Assembly: GCA_023257035.1 (NCBI GenBank)
Contig: JALRDI010000176.1
Span: forward strand, 1 to 17,449
Reading direction: 5' to 3'
DNA from: Ilumatobacteraceae bacterium
GTDB lineage: Bacteria; Actinomycetota; Acidimicrobiia; Acidimicrobiales; Ilumatobacteraceae
Length of the DNA stretch: 17,449 nucleotides
Shown one piece after another: positions 7,249 through 13,768 of the stretch. Numbering within the stretch: position 1 is the stretch's first letter; each line of letters starts with the position of its first letter. Below the pieces are notes generated by a model. The model made no database searches. It was not told the DNA's origin and saw only the letters and a program-made list of their open reading frames with translations. Position numbers and translations under genes: made by a program.

Positions 7249-7262
7249 CGAACAGATGTTCG
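7249..7262. promoter_or_regulatory. SOS box E, perfect, at the LysM transcription start
   Basis: CGAACAGATGTTCG matches CGAAC-N4-GTTCG exactly. Its centre is 28 bases from box D, and it covers the predicted transcription start of the LysM gene. Confidence 0.85.
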
Positions 7263-7306
7263 GAATACATTTTCGCAACAGCGTGTAGTAGGCCGAATCT
7301 CCAGTG

Positions 7307-7330
7307 TTACACCCCTTATTTACGGTGTGA
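7307..7330 (+). other. Possible hairpin in the LysM mRNA leader
   Basis: TTACACC (7307-7313) can pair with GGTGTGA (7324-7330), including one G-U pair, around a 10-base loop. It lies 22 bases before the ribosome binding site. It is modest in strength and may be incidental. Confidence 0.25.
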
Positions 7331-7365
7331 CGTATCGGCAGTTCAAGGTTTCGAGGAGTTACGAC

Positions 7366-7746
7366 ATGAGCACATTTGCAATCCCCACAACCGATCTCAA
7401 CATCCGGCGCCACACAGCTCAGATGGCGCTTCCCGTCCGCCGTCCGACTGCAGCGACCTACCGCCGTCGCCGTTTGGTCGTGGGCGGCATCATGGCCTTC
7501 CTCGCGGTTTCCGGAGGGCTCGCAGTGAACGAGGTGCTGACTGGTGCGAGCGGTGTGACCGCCTCCGCCGCCCCCGCCGGCTCAGCACCCGTTCGCTCAA
7601 CCGTCACTGCACAACCAGGTGACACCTTGTGGTCGATTGCTCGTATCCATCACGGCGAGATTGATGTTGATCGTTATCTCGATCGTCTCATCACGTTGAA
7701 TGGTGGAACGTCGATTCAGGTCGGTCAAGCAGTCGTCCTTCCCTGA
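7366..7746 (+). CDS. SOS-regulated LysM membrane protein, probable cell-division inhibitor (YneA/ChiZ-like)
   Basis: The 126-residue product has an Arg-rich cytoplasmic N-terminus (RRRR at 33-36), one membrane segment (about 37-55), an Ala/Ser/Pro linker, and a C-terminal LysM peptidoglycan-binding domain (about 78-126, beginning STVTAQPGDTLWSIA). This matches Bacillus YneA and mycobacterial ChiZ (Rv2719c), LexA-controlled proteins next to lexA that delay division after DNA damage. Similarity lies in architecture, position and regulation, so orthology is inferred. ATG 7366 has an ideal ribosome binding site, GAGGAG at 7353-7358, seven bases upstream; the frame extends further upstream without one. 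No catalytic hydrolase domain is visible. It is divergent from lexA, with two perfect SOS boxes on its promoter. Confidence 0.85.
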   Translation: MSTFAIPTTDLNIRRHTAQMALPVRRPTAATYRRRRLVVGGIMAFLAVSGGLAVNEVLTGASGVTASAAPAGSAPVRSTVTAQPGDTLWSIARIHHGEIDVDRYLDRLITLNGGTSIQVGQAVVLP

Positions 7747-7900
7747 GTGTCCTACCTGGGCGAATCGATCCCTGAAGGTGCCGTGTACGAGTCGCATTTG
7801 GTTCCTGCTGCGCGGTTGAGCGGTCGCACCACTGTGACGGCGTGAAACCCTGTGATCGAGAGCAAGCAGTAGTTACCTGAATCATCCACTCTGCTGTGGC

Positions 7901-7912
7901 TACTGTAAGGGC
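7901..7912 (+). promoter_or_regulatory. Leaderless-type -10 element of nrdR
   Basis: TACTGT (7901-7906) ends six bases before the GTG start at 7913. The intervening AAGGGC is too close for a normal Shine-Dalgarno. No clear -35 is visible. Nothing else is recognised in the 166 bases between the LysM gene and nrdR. Confidence 0.5.
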
Positions 7913-8386
7913 GTGCGTTGCCCGACCTGCCAGACCGATGAAACTCGTGTAGCCGATTCGCGCATGGCCGAAAACGGTTCCTCCATTCGCCGCCGCCGCC
8001 ACTGCAGTGGCTGTGGGTACAGGTTCACCACCTTTGAACGTGTGGAGGAAGTACCTCTCACCGTCGTGAAGTCATGCGGCAAACAAGAGCCGTTCGATCG
8101 AACCAAAGTTGAGAATGGAATTTCAGCGGCTGCGAAAGGTCGTGGCATCAACGAAGATGTGATCGCGGTGATGGCGAGTGACGTCGAGGATGCCGTTCGC
8201 GTTTCTGGCTCGGTAATTCCAGCCACTCAAATTGGGGTTGCGGTTCTCGAGCGACTTCGGGTGGTTGACGAGGTCGCGTACCTTCGCTTTGCATCGGTGT
8301 ATAAAGAATTCGACGGCGCAGCAGATTTTCACCGCGAGATCGAGTTGCTTACGAAGCAACCTCGGAACGCCGATTCCATCTCGTAA
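7913..8386 (+). CDS. nrdR: Transcriptional repressor NrdR
   Basis: NrdR represses ribonucleotide reductase genes according to the ATP/dATP state sensed by its ATP-cone. The 157-residue product has the N-terminal zinc ribbon with Cys pairs C3-P-T-C6 and C31-S-G-C34, separated by the conserved DSRxxENGxSIRRRR stretch. It continues with GYRFTTFER and an ATP-cone from about residue 49 (VVKSCGKQEPFDRTKV) to about 139. GTG 7913 gives the family-typical start MRCPTC. Its target is nearby: nrdJ at 9538 is preceded by two NrdR boxes. In Streptomyces nrdR and nrdJ are adjacent; here a reversed gene separates them. The last 38 bases overlap that convergent gene. Confidence 0.97.
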   Translation: MRCPTCQTDETRVADSRMAENGSSIRRRRHCSGCGYRFTTFERVEEVPLTVVKSCGKQEPFDRTKVENGISAAAKGRGINEDVIAVMASDVEDAVRVSGSVIPATQIGVAVLERLRVVDEVAYLRFASVYKEFDGAADFHREIELLTKQPRNADSIS

Positions 8387-9038
8387 ACAGACACTCGCTA
8401 TCGCTCACGGCGTGCTGTAAGCGGAACTGCTGACCGAGCTCGATCGAAGATTCGATCATTCGTTGGCCGGGCCCCCCAACGAGCTGTGGTGACAGTGTGA
8501 GATTCACAACGTCAATGAGGTTGCGCTCATGGAGCGATGCGTTGAGAGTTGGGCCTCCCTCAAGCTGAATGAAACCGTGCTGAGGAACGAACTCCTGCAA
8601 CTGGTCAACAGCTGCGCTGATGTCAACCGAGGTATCGCCCGCACGTATCGACCGGATGTGGCTTGGGACGACGCCTTCGGAGTGAGTGATGACGATCGCT
8701 TGCCCTGAAGCGAACAACGGTCCTTCCCAATCAAGGTCACACGAGTTCGTAACAACAGCGACCGTAAGGTCGGGCCGTGCCGGTGTGCCATACCCCTCGC
8801 TGCGAACCGTGCCTGCGGCAACGAGAACACATCCCGATGCGGAGCGAAGAGTCGAGAGCACCTTTCGATCAGCACTATTTGAGAGCCCTCCGGAGAGCCC
8901 ATCGAGAGCGATCGAGCCGTCGAGGGACGCGACCATGCACAGTTCGATAGGTGCGCGTCCGTTGGACATCCGTTGTCGAGGCTCGGCGTAGTGAGCCGCA
9001 ACTTCTGTGTCGTCGAGATGGGCGAACTTCGCGTTCAC
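8349..9038 (-). CDS. RibD C-terminal-like / pyrimidine reductase family protein
   Basis: The 229-residue product is a stand-alone reductase domain of the RibD_C / dihydrofolate-reductase-like fold, without the N-terminal deaminase of full RibD. Landmarks are MVASLDGSIA (35-44), SADRKVLSTLR (55-65), VLVAAGTVRSEGYG (71-84), and the NADPH-binding LEGGPTLNASL (159-169) followed by LIDVVNLTLSPQLVGG. Such actinobacterial proteins are annotated as pyrimidine reductases; some can act in riboflavin synthesis or reduce dihydrofolate weakly, and this sequence does not decide which. The start is GTG 9038, with no strong ribosome binding site. ATG at residue 24 would be a shorter alternative that keeps the domain. 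It overlaps nrdR tail to tail by 38 bases. Confidence 0.8.
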   Translation of the reverse strand: MNAKFAHLDDTEVAAHYAEPRQRMSNGRAPIELCMVASLDGSIALDGLSGGLSNSADRKVLSTLRSASGCVLVAAGTVRSEGYGTPARPDLTVAVVTNSCDLDWEGPLFASGQAIVITHSEGVVPSHIRSIRAGDTSVDISAAVDQLQEFVPQHGFIQLEGGPTLNASLHERNLIDVVNLTLSPQLVGGPGQRMIESSIELGQQFRLQHAVSDSECLFTRWNRRSEVAS

Positions 9039-9074
9039 GCGTCCAGCATGGCATCGGCTGTGATGATTTGATGG

Positions 9075-9172
9075 TCATCCCCACAATGTCCCCAATATTT
9101 CTTGAGTCATCCACAACTTTTATGAGTTGTCCACTTTCGATCCACAGGGAGCCGTATTTAGGGTTGTCCACG
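9075..9172 (+). promoter_or_regulatory. Cluster of six same-direction DnaA-box-like sites
   Basis: Six 9-mers share the core TCC(C/A)C: TCATCCCCA (9075), ATGTCCCCA (9086), TCATCCACA (9107), TTGTCCACT (9127), CGATCCACA (9138) and TTGTCCACG (9164). Against TTATCCACA or the actinobacterial TTGTCCACA, the sites at 9107, 9127 and 9164 have one mismatch and the others two. Start-to-start steps are 11, 21, 20, 11 and 26 bases, so the first five lie close to one face of the helix. DnaA binding near a ribonucleotide reductase gene is known for E. coli nrdAB. It is not oriC, since no dnaA or dnaN is near. Confidence 0.5.
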
Positions 9173-9176
9173 TTCG

Positions 9177-9263
9177 CAGCGCCGGTGCGCGGAGGACTGT
9201 GTTGGGGGGTCAATTGGTTCTCCAATGTGGGGAGAGCGTCCCTGAACCTGCGCACCGGTGCTG
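9177..9263. repeat. 14-bp inverted repeat enclosing a 59-base loop, candidate structured RNA
   Basis: CAGCGCCGGTGCGC (9177-9190) is complementary to GCGCACCGGTGCTG (9250-9263) over all 14 positions, with a single G-U pair if transcribed on the plus strand. Inside are ATTGG-TTCT-CCAAT, a 5-bp hairpin, and AGGAC pairing with GTCC(C)T just within the long stem. It lies about 85 bases upstream of the predicted nrdJ start, so it would be a separate transcript, part of the divergent gene's leader (antisense), or a DNA-level site. Confidence 0.45.
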
Positions 9264-9313
9264 AGTTCGATGAGGGCATTCGGTCAAATTTCTCGACTTT
9301 CTTCGAGCGGTCG

Positions 9314-9343
9314 TTGACACAGGCCTAACTACAATGGTGTAAT
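9314..9343 (+). promoter_or_regulatory. nrdJ promoter
   Basis: TTGACA (9314-9319), 18 bases, then TGTAAT (9338-9343) gives a good sigma70-type promoter with a predicted start near 9350. The leader would be nearly 190 bases long. The first NrdR box begins about 10 bases downstream of the start. Confidence 0.6.
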
Positions 9344-9358
9344 TGCAGACCACCCCGA

Positions 9359-9374
9359 ACACAACCAGTTGTGT
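9359..9374. promoter_or_regulatory. NrdR box 1
   Basis: ACACAACCAGTTGTGT is a 16-bp palindrome with perfect outer halves ACACAA/TTGTGT, as in NrdR boxes. Its arms extend into CCG/CGG and CACC/GGTG with single-base bulges, so the same DNA could also form a hairpin at the very 5' end of the mRNA. Confidence 0.7.
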
Positions 9375-9400
9375 CGGTGGTGAATTGAAAAGAGAGTGTT

Positions 9401-9416
9401 ACCCAAGATCTTGTGT
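9401..9416. promoter_or_regulatory. NrdR box 2
   Basis: ACCCAAGATCTTGTGT matches the 16-bp NrdR consensus (ACACWATATATWGTGT type) at most positions, with a perfect inner palindrome CAAGATCTTG. Its centre is 42 bases from box 1, four helical turns, so a NrdR oligomer could bridge them on one face. Confidence 0.7.
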
Positions 9417-9454
9417 CGGAAAGCGAAAGCGGTTGTCGGCAAGGGGGGGAGTTC

Positions 9455-9480
9455 AGATCCACAAACAATGTGGGTGATCT
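9455..9480 (+). other. Hairpin in the nrdJ leader
   Basis: AGATC-CACA, loop AACAA, TGTG, a three-base bulge GGT, then GATCT forms nine pairs. It lies 45 bases before the ribosome binding site in the predicted long leader. It does not resemble a cobalamin riboswitch; its role is unknown. Confidence 0.35.
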
Positions 9481-9537
9481 GTCTTCAAGGTCAGTGGGTA
9501 GGCGGCAAATGGTTTAGGAAAAGCGAGGAGAACAACA

Positions 9538-12393
9538 ATGTCATTGGCATCAGAGAACACAACAGAACTAGCGGCACCTGATGGCACCATTGGTATTTCA
9601 CGTTTGTTCACCTCTCCAGGAGTGAATCCGTATGACGAGGTGGTGTGGGAGCGTCGCGACGCACGCATCACCAACTGGAAAGACGGCAGCGTCGCATTCG
9701 AGCAACTTGGCGTTGAGTTCCCAGAGACCTGGTCGGTCAACGCAACAAACATCGTTGCCCAGAAGTACTTCCGAGGAACCCTCGGAACCGCCGAGCGTGA
9801 GTCTTCGCTTCGTCAAGTCATTGAGCGCGTTGTGCGTACCATCACGACATGGGGACGTGAAGGCGGCTACTTCGCAGACGACGCTGAAGAAGAAGCATTC
9901 GCCGACGAACTTCGCTACATCCTCGTCACGCAGCGAGCGGCATTCAACAGCCCGGTGTGGTTCAACATTGGTGTCCCTGGAGTCCGCCAGCAAGCGAGTG
10001 CGTGTTTCATCCTCTCGGTCGATGACACGATGAACTCAATCCTTAACTGGTACCGCGAAGAAGGAGTGATCTTCAAGGGTGGCTCGGGATCGGGAGTGAA
10101 CCTCTCAAAGATCCGCTCGAGCGCAGAGCTCCTCGAAGGCGGCGGTACTGCATCTGGCCCAGTCAGCTTCATGCGTGGTGCAGACGCATCAGCAGGAACC
10201 ATCAAGTCGGGCGGTAAGACCCGTCGCGCCGCCAAGATGGCAATCCTCAATGTCGAGCATCCAGACGTCGAAGAATTCATCTGGTGCAAGGTGAAAGAAG
10301 AGCGCAAAGCCCGAGTTCTTCGTGACGCAGGGTTCGATATGGATCTTGACGGTGCTGACTCATTCTCGATTCAGTACCAAAACGCAAATAACTCGGTGCG
10401 TGTATCCGACGAGTTCATGCAGGCAGTTGTCGACGACGCTGATTGGAGCCTCGTCGGCGTTGTCACCGGGAAGGTCATCAAGACGATGAAGGCCCGCGAT
10501 ATGTGGCGCCAAATCGCCGAAGCCGCATGGGAATGTGCTGATCCAGGCCTGCAGTTCGACACCACTATCAACCGTTGGCACACCGCAGCAGCAACCGACC
10601 GCATCAATGGCTCGAACCCGTGCTCGGAATACATGCACATCGACAACTCAGCGTGCAACCTCGCATCGATCAACCTGCTGAAGTACCTCGATGCAGATGG
10701 CACCTTCGATGTCGATGCCTACCGCCACACCGTCGAGGTGATTTTCACCGCTCAGGAAATTCTCGTCGGCCGCGCCGACTACCCAACTGAGCCCATTGCT
10801 GAAAACAGCCGCCGTTTCCGCCAGCTCGGAATCGGGTACGCCAACCTTGGCGCATTGTTGATGGCTCTTGGCTACGCCTACGACTCACCAGAAGGTCGTG
10901 CATGGGCGGCCGCCCTCACCTCACTCATGACTGGTCACGCGTATGCGACGAGCGCTCGTACTGCGGCCCGTCTTGGCGCATTCGAGGGGTATGCGGAGAA
11001 TGCAGAGCACATGAACCGCGTGCTCGGAATGCATCGCGATGCCAGCTATGAAATCGAGTTGGAAGACGTTGTTCCTCGTGAACTCGTCGCTGCCGGCCAG
11101 GCTTCATGGGAAGCAGCAGTGCGAGATGGCGCACTGAATGGCGTCCGCAATTCTCAGGCATCTGTGCTCGCTCCAACTGGAACGATTGGCCTCATGATGG
11201 ACTGTGACACCACAGGTATCGAACCAGATCTCGGTCTCGTAAAGATGAAGAAGCTCGTCGGTGGCGGAACGATGCAAATCGTTAACCAGACAATTCCACG
11301 AGCACTTTCTCGTCTTGGATACACGGCTCAGCAGGTCGATGACATCATTGCCTACATCGACGAAAACAAGTCGATTCTTGGCGCGCCGCACCTCACCGCC
11401 GATCACGTCTCGGTGTTTGCATGCTCGATGGGTGACAACACCATCCACTACGAGGGCCATGTCCGCATGATGGGAGCGGTACAGCCATTCCTTTCAGGAG
11501 CAATCTCGAAGACCGTGAACATGCCTGAAGAGGCAACGGTTGAAGACATCGAGGCATTGCACCTTCTCTCATGGGAACTCGGCCTTAAAGCTGTTGCGAT
11601 TTACCGCGACAACTGCAAGGTTGCTCAGCCACTATCAACTGCGAAGAAAGACGGCGACAAGGCTGATGATGCAGTTGCTGAAGCAGCAACGATCGCCGAC
11701 AACATTGTCGAGAAGGTTGCCCACCGTCCCGTACGGCAGAAGTTGCCACGAACTCGTACGTCAAAGACGTTCGAGTTCCGGGTTGCTGACTGTAAGGGCT
11801 TTGCCACTGTTGGTGAGTATGAGCACGGCCAGCCTGGCGAAATCTTCCTGACGGTGTCGAAGCAAGGGTCCACCCTGGCGGGCATCATGGATGCATTCGC
11901 CAAGTCGGTGAGTTACGGCTTGCAGTACGGCGTGCCATTGCGGGCCTACGTAGAGGCATTCACGAACATGAAGTTCGAGCCAGCAGGCATGACCGACGAT
12001 CCAGATGTCCGCTTCGCCGGTTCAATCATGGACTACCTCTTCCGCCGCATGGCACTCGAGTACATGACCTACGACGAGCGAGCAGAACTTGGCATCTTCA
12101 CTGTGGCCGAGCGCACTCAGCCGACACTTCCTGGTGTTGAAGAGATGGCTGTCGAGTCATCAACTGGTTCCGAGATCGTTGCTGATCCGAAGTCGGTTCC
12201 ATCGGTTGATGAATTGGTGGCAGGTCTCGAATCTGGAGCTATCGAGCCAACGGTTGAAGACAACACACCAGCTCGCGGTGTCGTCAATACTCCAATCGAT
12301 GCGCCGATGTGCATGCAGTGTGGCGTCCATATGGTCCGTGCGGGCTCATGCCACGCATGCCCATCGTGTGGTAGCACCTCGGGCTGCAGCTGA
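9538..12393 (+). CDS. nrdJ: Adenosylcobalamin-dependent (class II) ribonucleoside-diphosphate reductase
   Basis: NrdJ makes deoxyribonucleotides using a radical generated from adenosylcobalamin, so it works with or without oxygen. The 951-residue product has the catalytic barrel with the substrate-binding FNSPVWFN (136-143), redox Cys156 (SACF), the active-site loop N360-P-C362-S-E364 carrying the radical Cys and acid Glu, and the second redox Cys374 (SACNLASINL). APTGTIG, a late phosphate-binding loop, is also present. The C-terminal tail is a Cys-rich zinc-binding domain (MCMQCG ... CHACPSCG ... GC), used for re-reduction of the active site. Residues of about 700-730 are a low-complexity Ala/Asp/Lys linker. 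ATG 9538 has GAGGAG seven bases upstream. Two NrdR boxes imply repression by the nearby NrdR. It is followed by a strong terminator. Confidence 0.97.
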   Translation: MSLASENTTELAAPDGTIGISRLFTSPGVNPYDEVVWERRDARITNWKDGSVAFEQLGVEFPETWSVNATNIVAQKYFRGTLGTAERESSLRQVIERVVRTITTWGREGGYFADDAEEEAFADELRYILVTQRAAFNSPVWFNIGVPGVRQQASACFILSVDDTMNSILNWYREEGVIFKGGSGSGVNLSKIRSSAELLEGGGTASGPVSFMRGADASAGTIKSGGKTRRAAKMAILNVEHPDVEEFIWCKVKEERKARVLRDAGFDMDLDGADSFSIQYQNANNSVRVSDEFMQAVVDDADWSLVGVVTGKVIKTMKARDMWRQIAEAAWECADPGLQFDTTINRWHTAAATDRINGSNPCSEYMHIDNSACNLASINLLKYLDADGTFDVDAYRHTVEVIFTAQEILVGRADYPTEPIAENSRRFRQLGIGYANLGALLMALGYAYDSPEGRAWAAALTSLMTGHAYATSARTAARLGAFEGYAENAEHMNRVLGMHRDASYEIELEDVVPRELVAAGQASWEAAVRDGALNGVRNSQASVLAPTGTIGLMMDCDTTGIEPDLGLVKMKKLVGGGTMQIVNQTIPRALSRLGYTAQQVDDIIAYIDENKSILGAPHLTADHVSVFACSMGDNTIHYEGHVRMMGAVQPFLSGAISKTVNMPEEATVEDIEALHLLSWELGLKAVAIYRDNCKVAQPLSTAKKDGDKADDAVAEAATIADNIVEKVAHRPVRQKLPRTRTSKTFEFRVADCKGFATVGEYEHGQPGEIFLTVSKQGSTLAGIMDAFAKSVSYGLQYGVPLRAYVEAFTNMKFEPAGMTDDPDVRFAGSIMDYLFRRMALEYMTYDERAELGIFTVAERTQPTLPGVEEMAVESSTGSEIVADPKSVPSVDELVAGLESGAIEPTVEDNTPARGVVNTPIDAPMCMQCGVHMVRAGSCHACPSCGSTSGCS

Positions 12394-12418
12394 TCTAGCG
12401 ATAACAACTTCACGGTTT

Positions 12419-12452
12419 GAGGGGCGTGCGTGCACGCCCCTCAGTCGTTTTT
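12419..12452 (+). terminator. Rho-independent terminator of nrdJ
   Basis: GAGGGGCGTG (12419-12428), loop CGTG, and CACGCCCCTC (12433-12442) form a perfect 10-bp GC-rich stem, followed after five bases by TTTTT (12448-12452). It lies 25 bases after the nrdJ stop. Confidence 0.85.
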
Positions 12453-12502
12453 CATTGGCAATCTGTGCTGCCTTGGATGGGGCCACGATTTGCGTAATCA
12501 CG

Positions 12503-12514
12503 TAATTTAGGAAC
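12503..12514 (+). promoter_or_regulatory. Leaderless-type -10 of the acyl-CoA dehydrogenase gene
   Basis: TAATTT (12503-12508) ends six bases before the ATG at 12515. It is partly within a direct repeat CGTAAT-CA-CGTAAT (12493-12506), a possible regulator site. AGGA lies too close to the ATG for a usual Shine-Dalgarno. No clear -35. Confidence 0.45.
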
Positions 12515-13699
12515 ATGACTGCAACCGATGAACTCTCTCGCATTGACGCCCTCATCGATGACCTTCTGACCGAGTGCCCGCTTCCTGCGACGCCGATGCC
12601 AGAGTTTCTCGGGGCGCAGTTCGACAAAGGGCTCGCGTGGGTGCACTTTCCTGCAGGTCACGGTGGTCTTGGTCTTTCACCAAAACACCAGACACATATC
12701 AATAGCCGACTGTTTGCGGCGGGGGCAGCGAATCCGTTCTATTTGAACCCGATGGGCTACGGCATGTGCGGCCCGACCGTCGTCGAATGGGGGAGTGATG
12801 AGCAGCGCTCTCGCTACCTTCGGCCGCTTTTCACCGCGAATGAGATGTGGTGTCAGCTGTTCTCAGAACCCGGTGCAGGCTCCGACGTTGCCGGCCTCTC
12901 TATGACCGCAGTCCAAGATGGAGAAGAGTGGATTTTGAATGGCCAGAAGGTGTGGACCTCCCTCGCTCATATCGCGAAATGGGGTTTGGTCATTGTGCGC
13001 ACAGACCCGACCGCGGTGAAGCACAGCGGTATCACGGCATTTGTGGTCGATATGGAGGCACCTGGGGTTGAGGTTCGGCCGTTGCGGCAGATGACCGGCG
13101 GAGCAGAATTTAACGAGGTCTACTTCACCGATGTTCGTGTTCCAGCCGCAGAGATGCTGGGAAGCCCCGGTGAGGGATGGCGAGTGAGCCTCACCACATT
13201 GATGAATGAGCGAACTGCTATTGGTGGATCGACCCCTCCACGTGGGGCTGGCCCGATCGCTCACGCAGTTGAACTCTTCAACGAACTCGACGCCGATCTG
13301 AAGCCGTTCTACAAAGATCAACTCATGCATCTGTGGTGCGAGGCGGAAGCGATCCGCTTAAACAATCTTCGAGCATCAGCCAACCGCCGCATGGGAAGCC
13401 CTGGACCTGAAGGTTCCATCGGAAAGATGGCTGGCGCAGAGCACAACAAGAGGGTGTATGAGTTCTGCATGGGGCTGTTAGGCCCAAGCGCATTGCTCTA
13501 CGACGATTACGCGAATGGCGGCGAAGGAGACGGACTTGATTCGATCTCAAGGGTTGCCTTTTTGCGAAGCAGAGCAAACACAATCGAGGGTGGCACTGCC
13601 GAGATCATGAGGAACATTCTCGGCGAGCGTGTTCTTGGGCTCCCGGGAGATGTTCGAGTCGATCGAGACCGTCCTTGGAAAGATGTTCCTCGCAGCTAA
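12515..13699 (+). CDS. Acyl-CoA dehydrogenase family protein
   Basis: The 394-residue product has the three-domain acyl-CoA dehydrogenase fold, an FAD enzyme that makes the 2,3-double bond in acyl-CoA. Visible features are QLFSEPGAGSDVAGL (flavin/substrate signature), LNGQKVWTSLAHIAKWGLVIVRTD, the beta-domain segment GGAEFNEVYFTDVRVP, and the C-terminal TIEGGTAEIMRNILGERVLGLP with the catalytic-position Glu358. The HFPAGHGGLGLSP motif near the start is common in actinobacterial FadE-type enzymes, some of which degrade sterols or branched acids. Substrate cannot be told from sequence. It follows the nrdJ terminator and appears monocistronic; neighbours give no clue about pathway. Confidence 0.92.
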   Translation: MTATDELSRIDALIDDLLTECPLPATPMPEFLGAQFDKGLAWVHFPAGHGGLGLSPKHQTHINSRLFAAGAANPFYLNPMGYGMCGPTVVEWGSDEQRSRYLRPLFTANEMWCQLFSEPGAGSDVAGLSMTAVQDGEEWILNGQKVWTSLAHIAKWGLVIVRTDPTAVKHSGITAFVVDMEAPGVEVRPLRQMTGGAEFNEVYFTDVRVPAAEMLGSPGEGWRVSLTTLMNERTAIGGSTPPRGAGPIAHAVELFNELDADLKPFYKDQLMHLWCEAEAIRLNNLRASANRRMGSPGPEGSIGKMAGAEHNKRVYEFCMGLLGPSALLYDDYANGGEGDGLDSISRVAFLRSRANTIEGGTAEIMRNILGERVLGLPGDVRVDRDRPWKDVPRS

Positions 13700-13756
13700 T
13701 CACTGGCCGACCTCGCGCCGTTGTAAATAAACGACTTGGCGAATTACCGAAATTGT

Positions 13757-13768
13757 TAGGGTTCTCTC
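13757..13768 (+). promoter_or_regulatory. Leaderless-type -10 of the GIDE-domain gene
   Basis: TAGGGT (13757-13762) ends six bases before ATG 13769. TTGGCG (13736-13741) is a possible -35 with a short 15-base spacer. No Shine-Dalgarno lies at a usual distance. Confidence 0.45.

Larger units (their letters stand above)
9039..9537. other. 499-base gene-free regulatory region upstream of nrdJ
   Basis: This is the only stretch over 300 bases without a gene. From left to right it holds DnaA-box-like sites, a 14-bp inverted repeat, a promoter, two NrdR boxes, a leader hairpin and the nrdJ ribosome binding site GAGGAG (9525-9530). Open frames in it lack start signals or family features. Confidence 0.75.

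Noticed and set aside
7145..7270. N-terminal extension of lexA through the SOS boxes
   Set aside because: The extra residues are a translation of repeated operator sequence, and the lexA promoter lies inside it.
9213..9240. Reverse-strand DnaA-like match near TGTGGGGA
   Set aside because: It has three or more mismatches and is better explained as part of the loop of the inverted repeat.
8951..9328. Plus-strand frame of 125 codons across the nrdJ upstream region
   Set aside because: It covers the antisense of the RibD-like gene and the DnaA-like and inverted-repeat elements; composition is not protein-like.
9330..9335. TACAAT as the nrdJ -10
   Set aside because: Only 10 bases separate it from TTGACA. 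TGTAAT at 9338-9343 has workable 18-base spacing.
9350..9537. Cobalamin riboswitch before nrdJ
   Set aside because: No B12-box-like or other conserved cobalamin riboswitch sequence was seen.
9396..9581. 61-codon frame overlapping the nrdJ start, possible leader peptide
   Set aside because: It starts at a GTG at the edge of NrdR box 2, without a clear ribosome binding site, and has no recognisable features or regulatory codon run.
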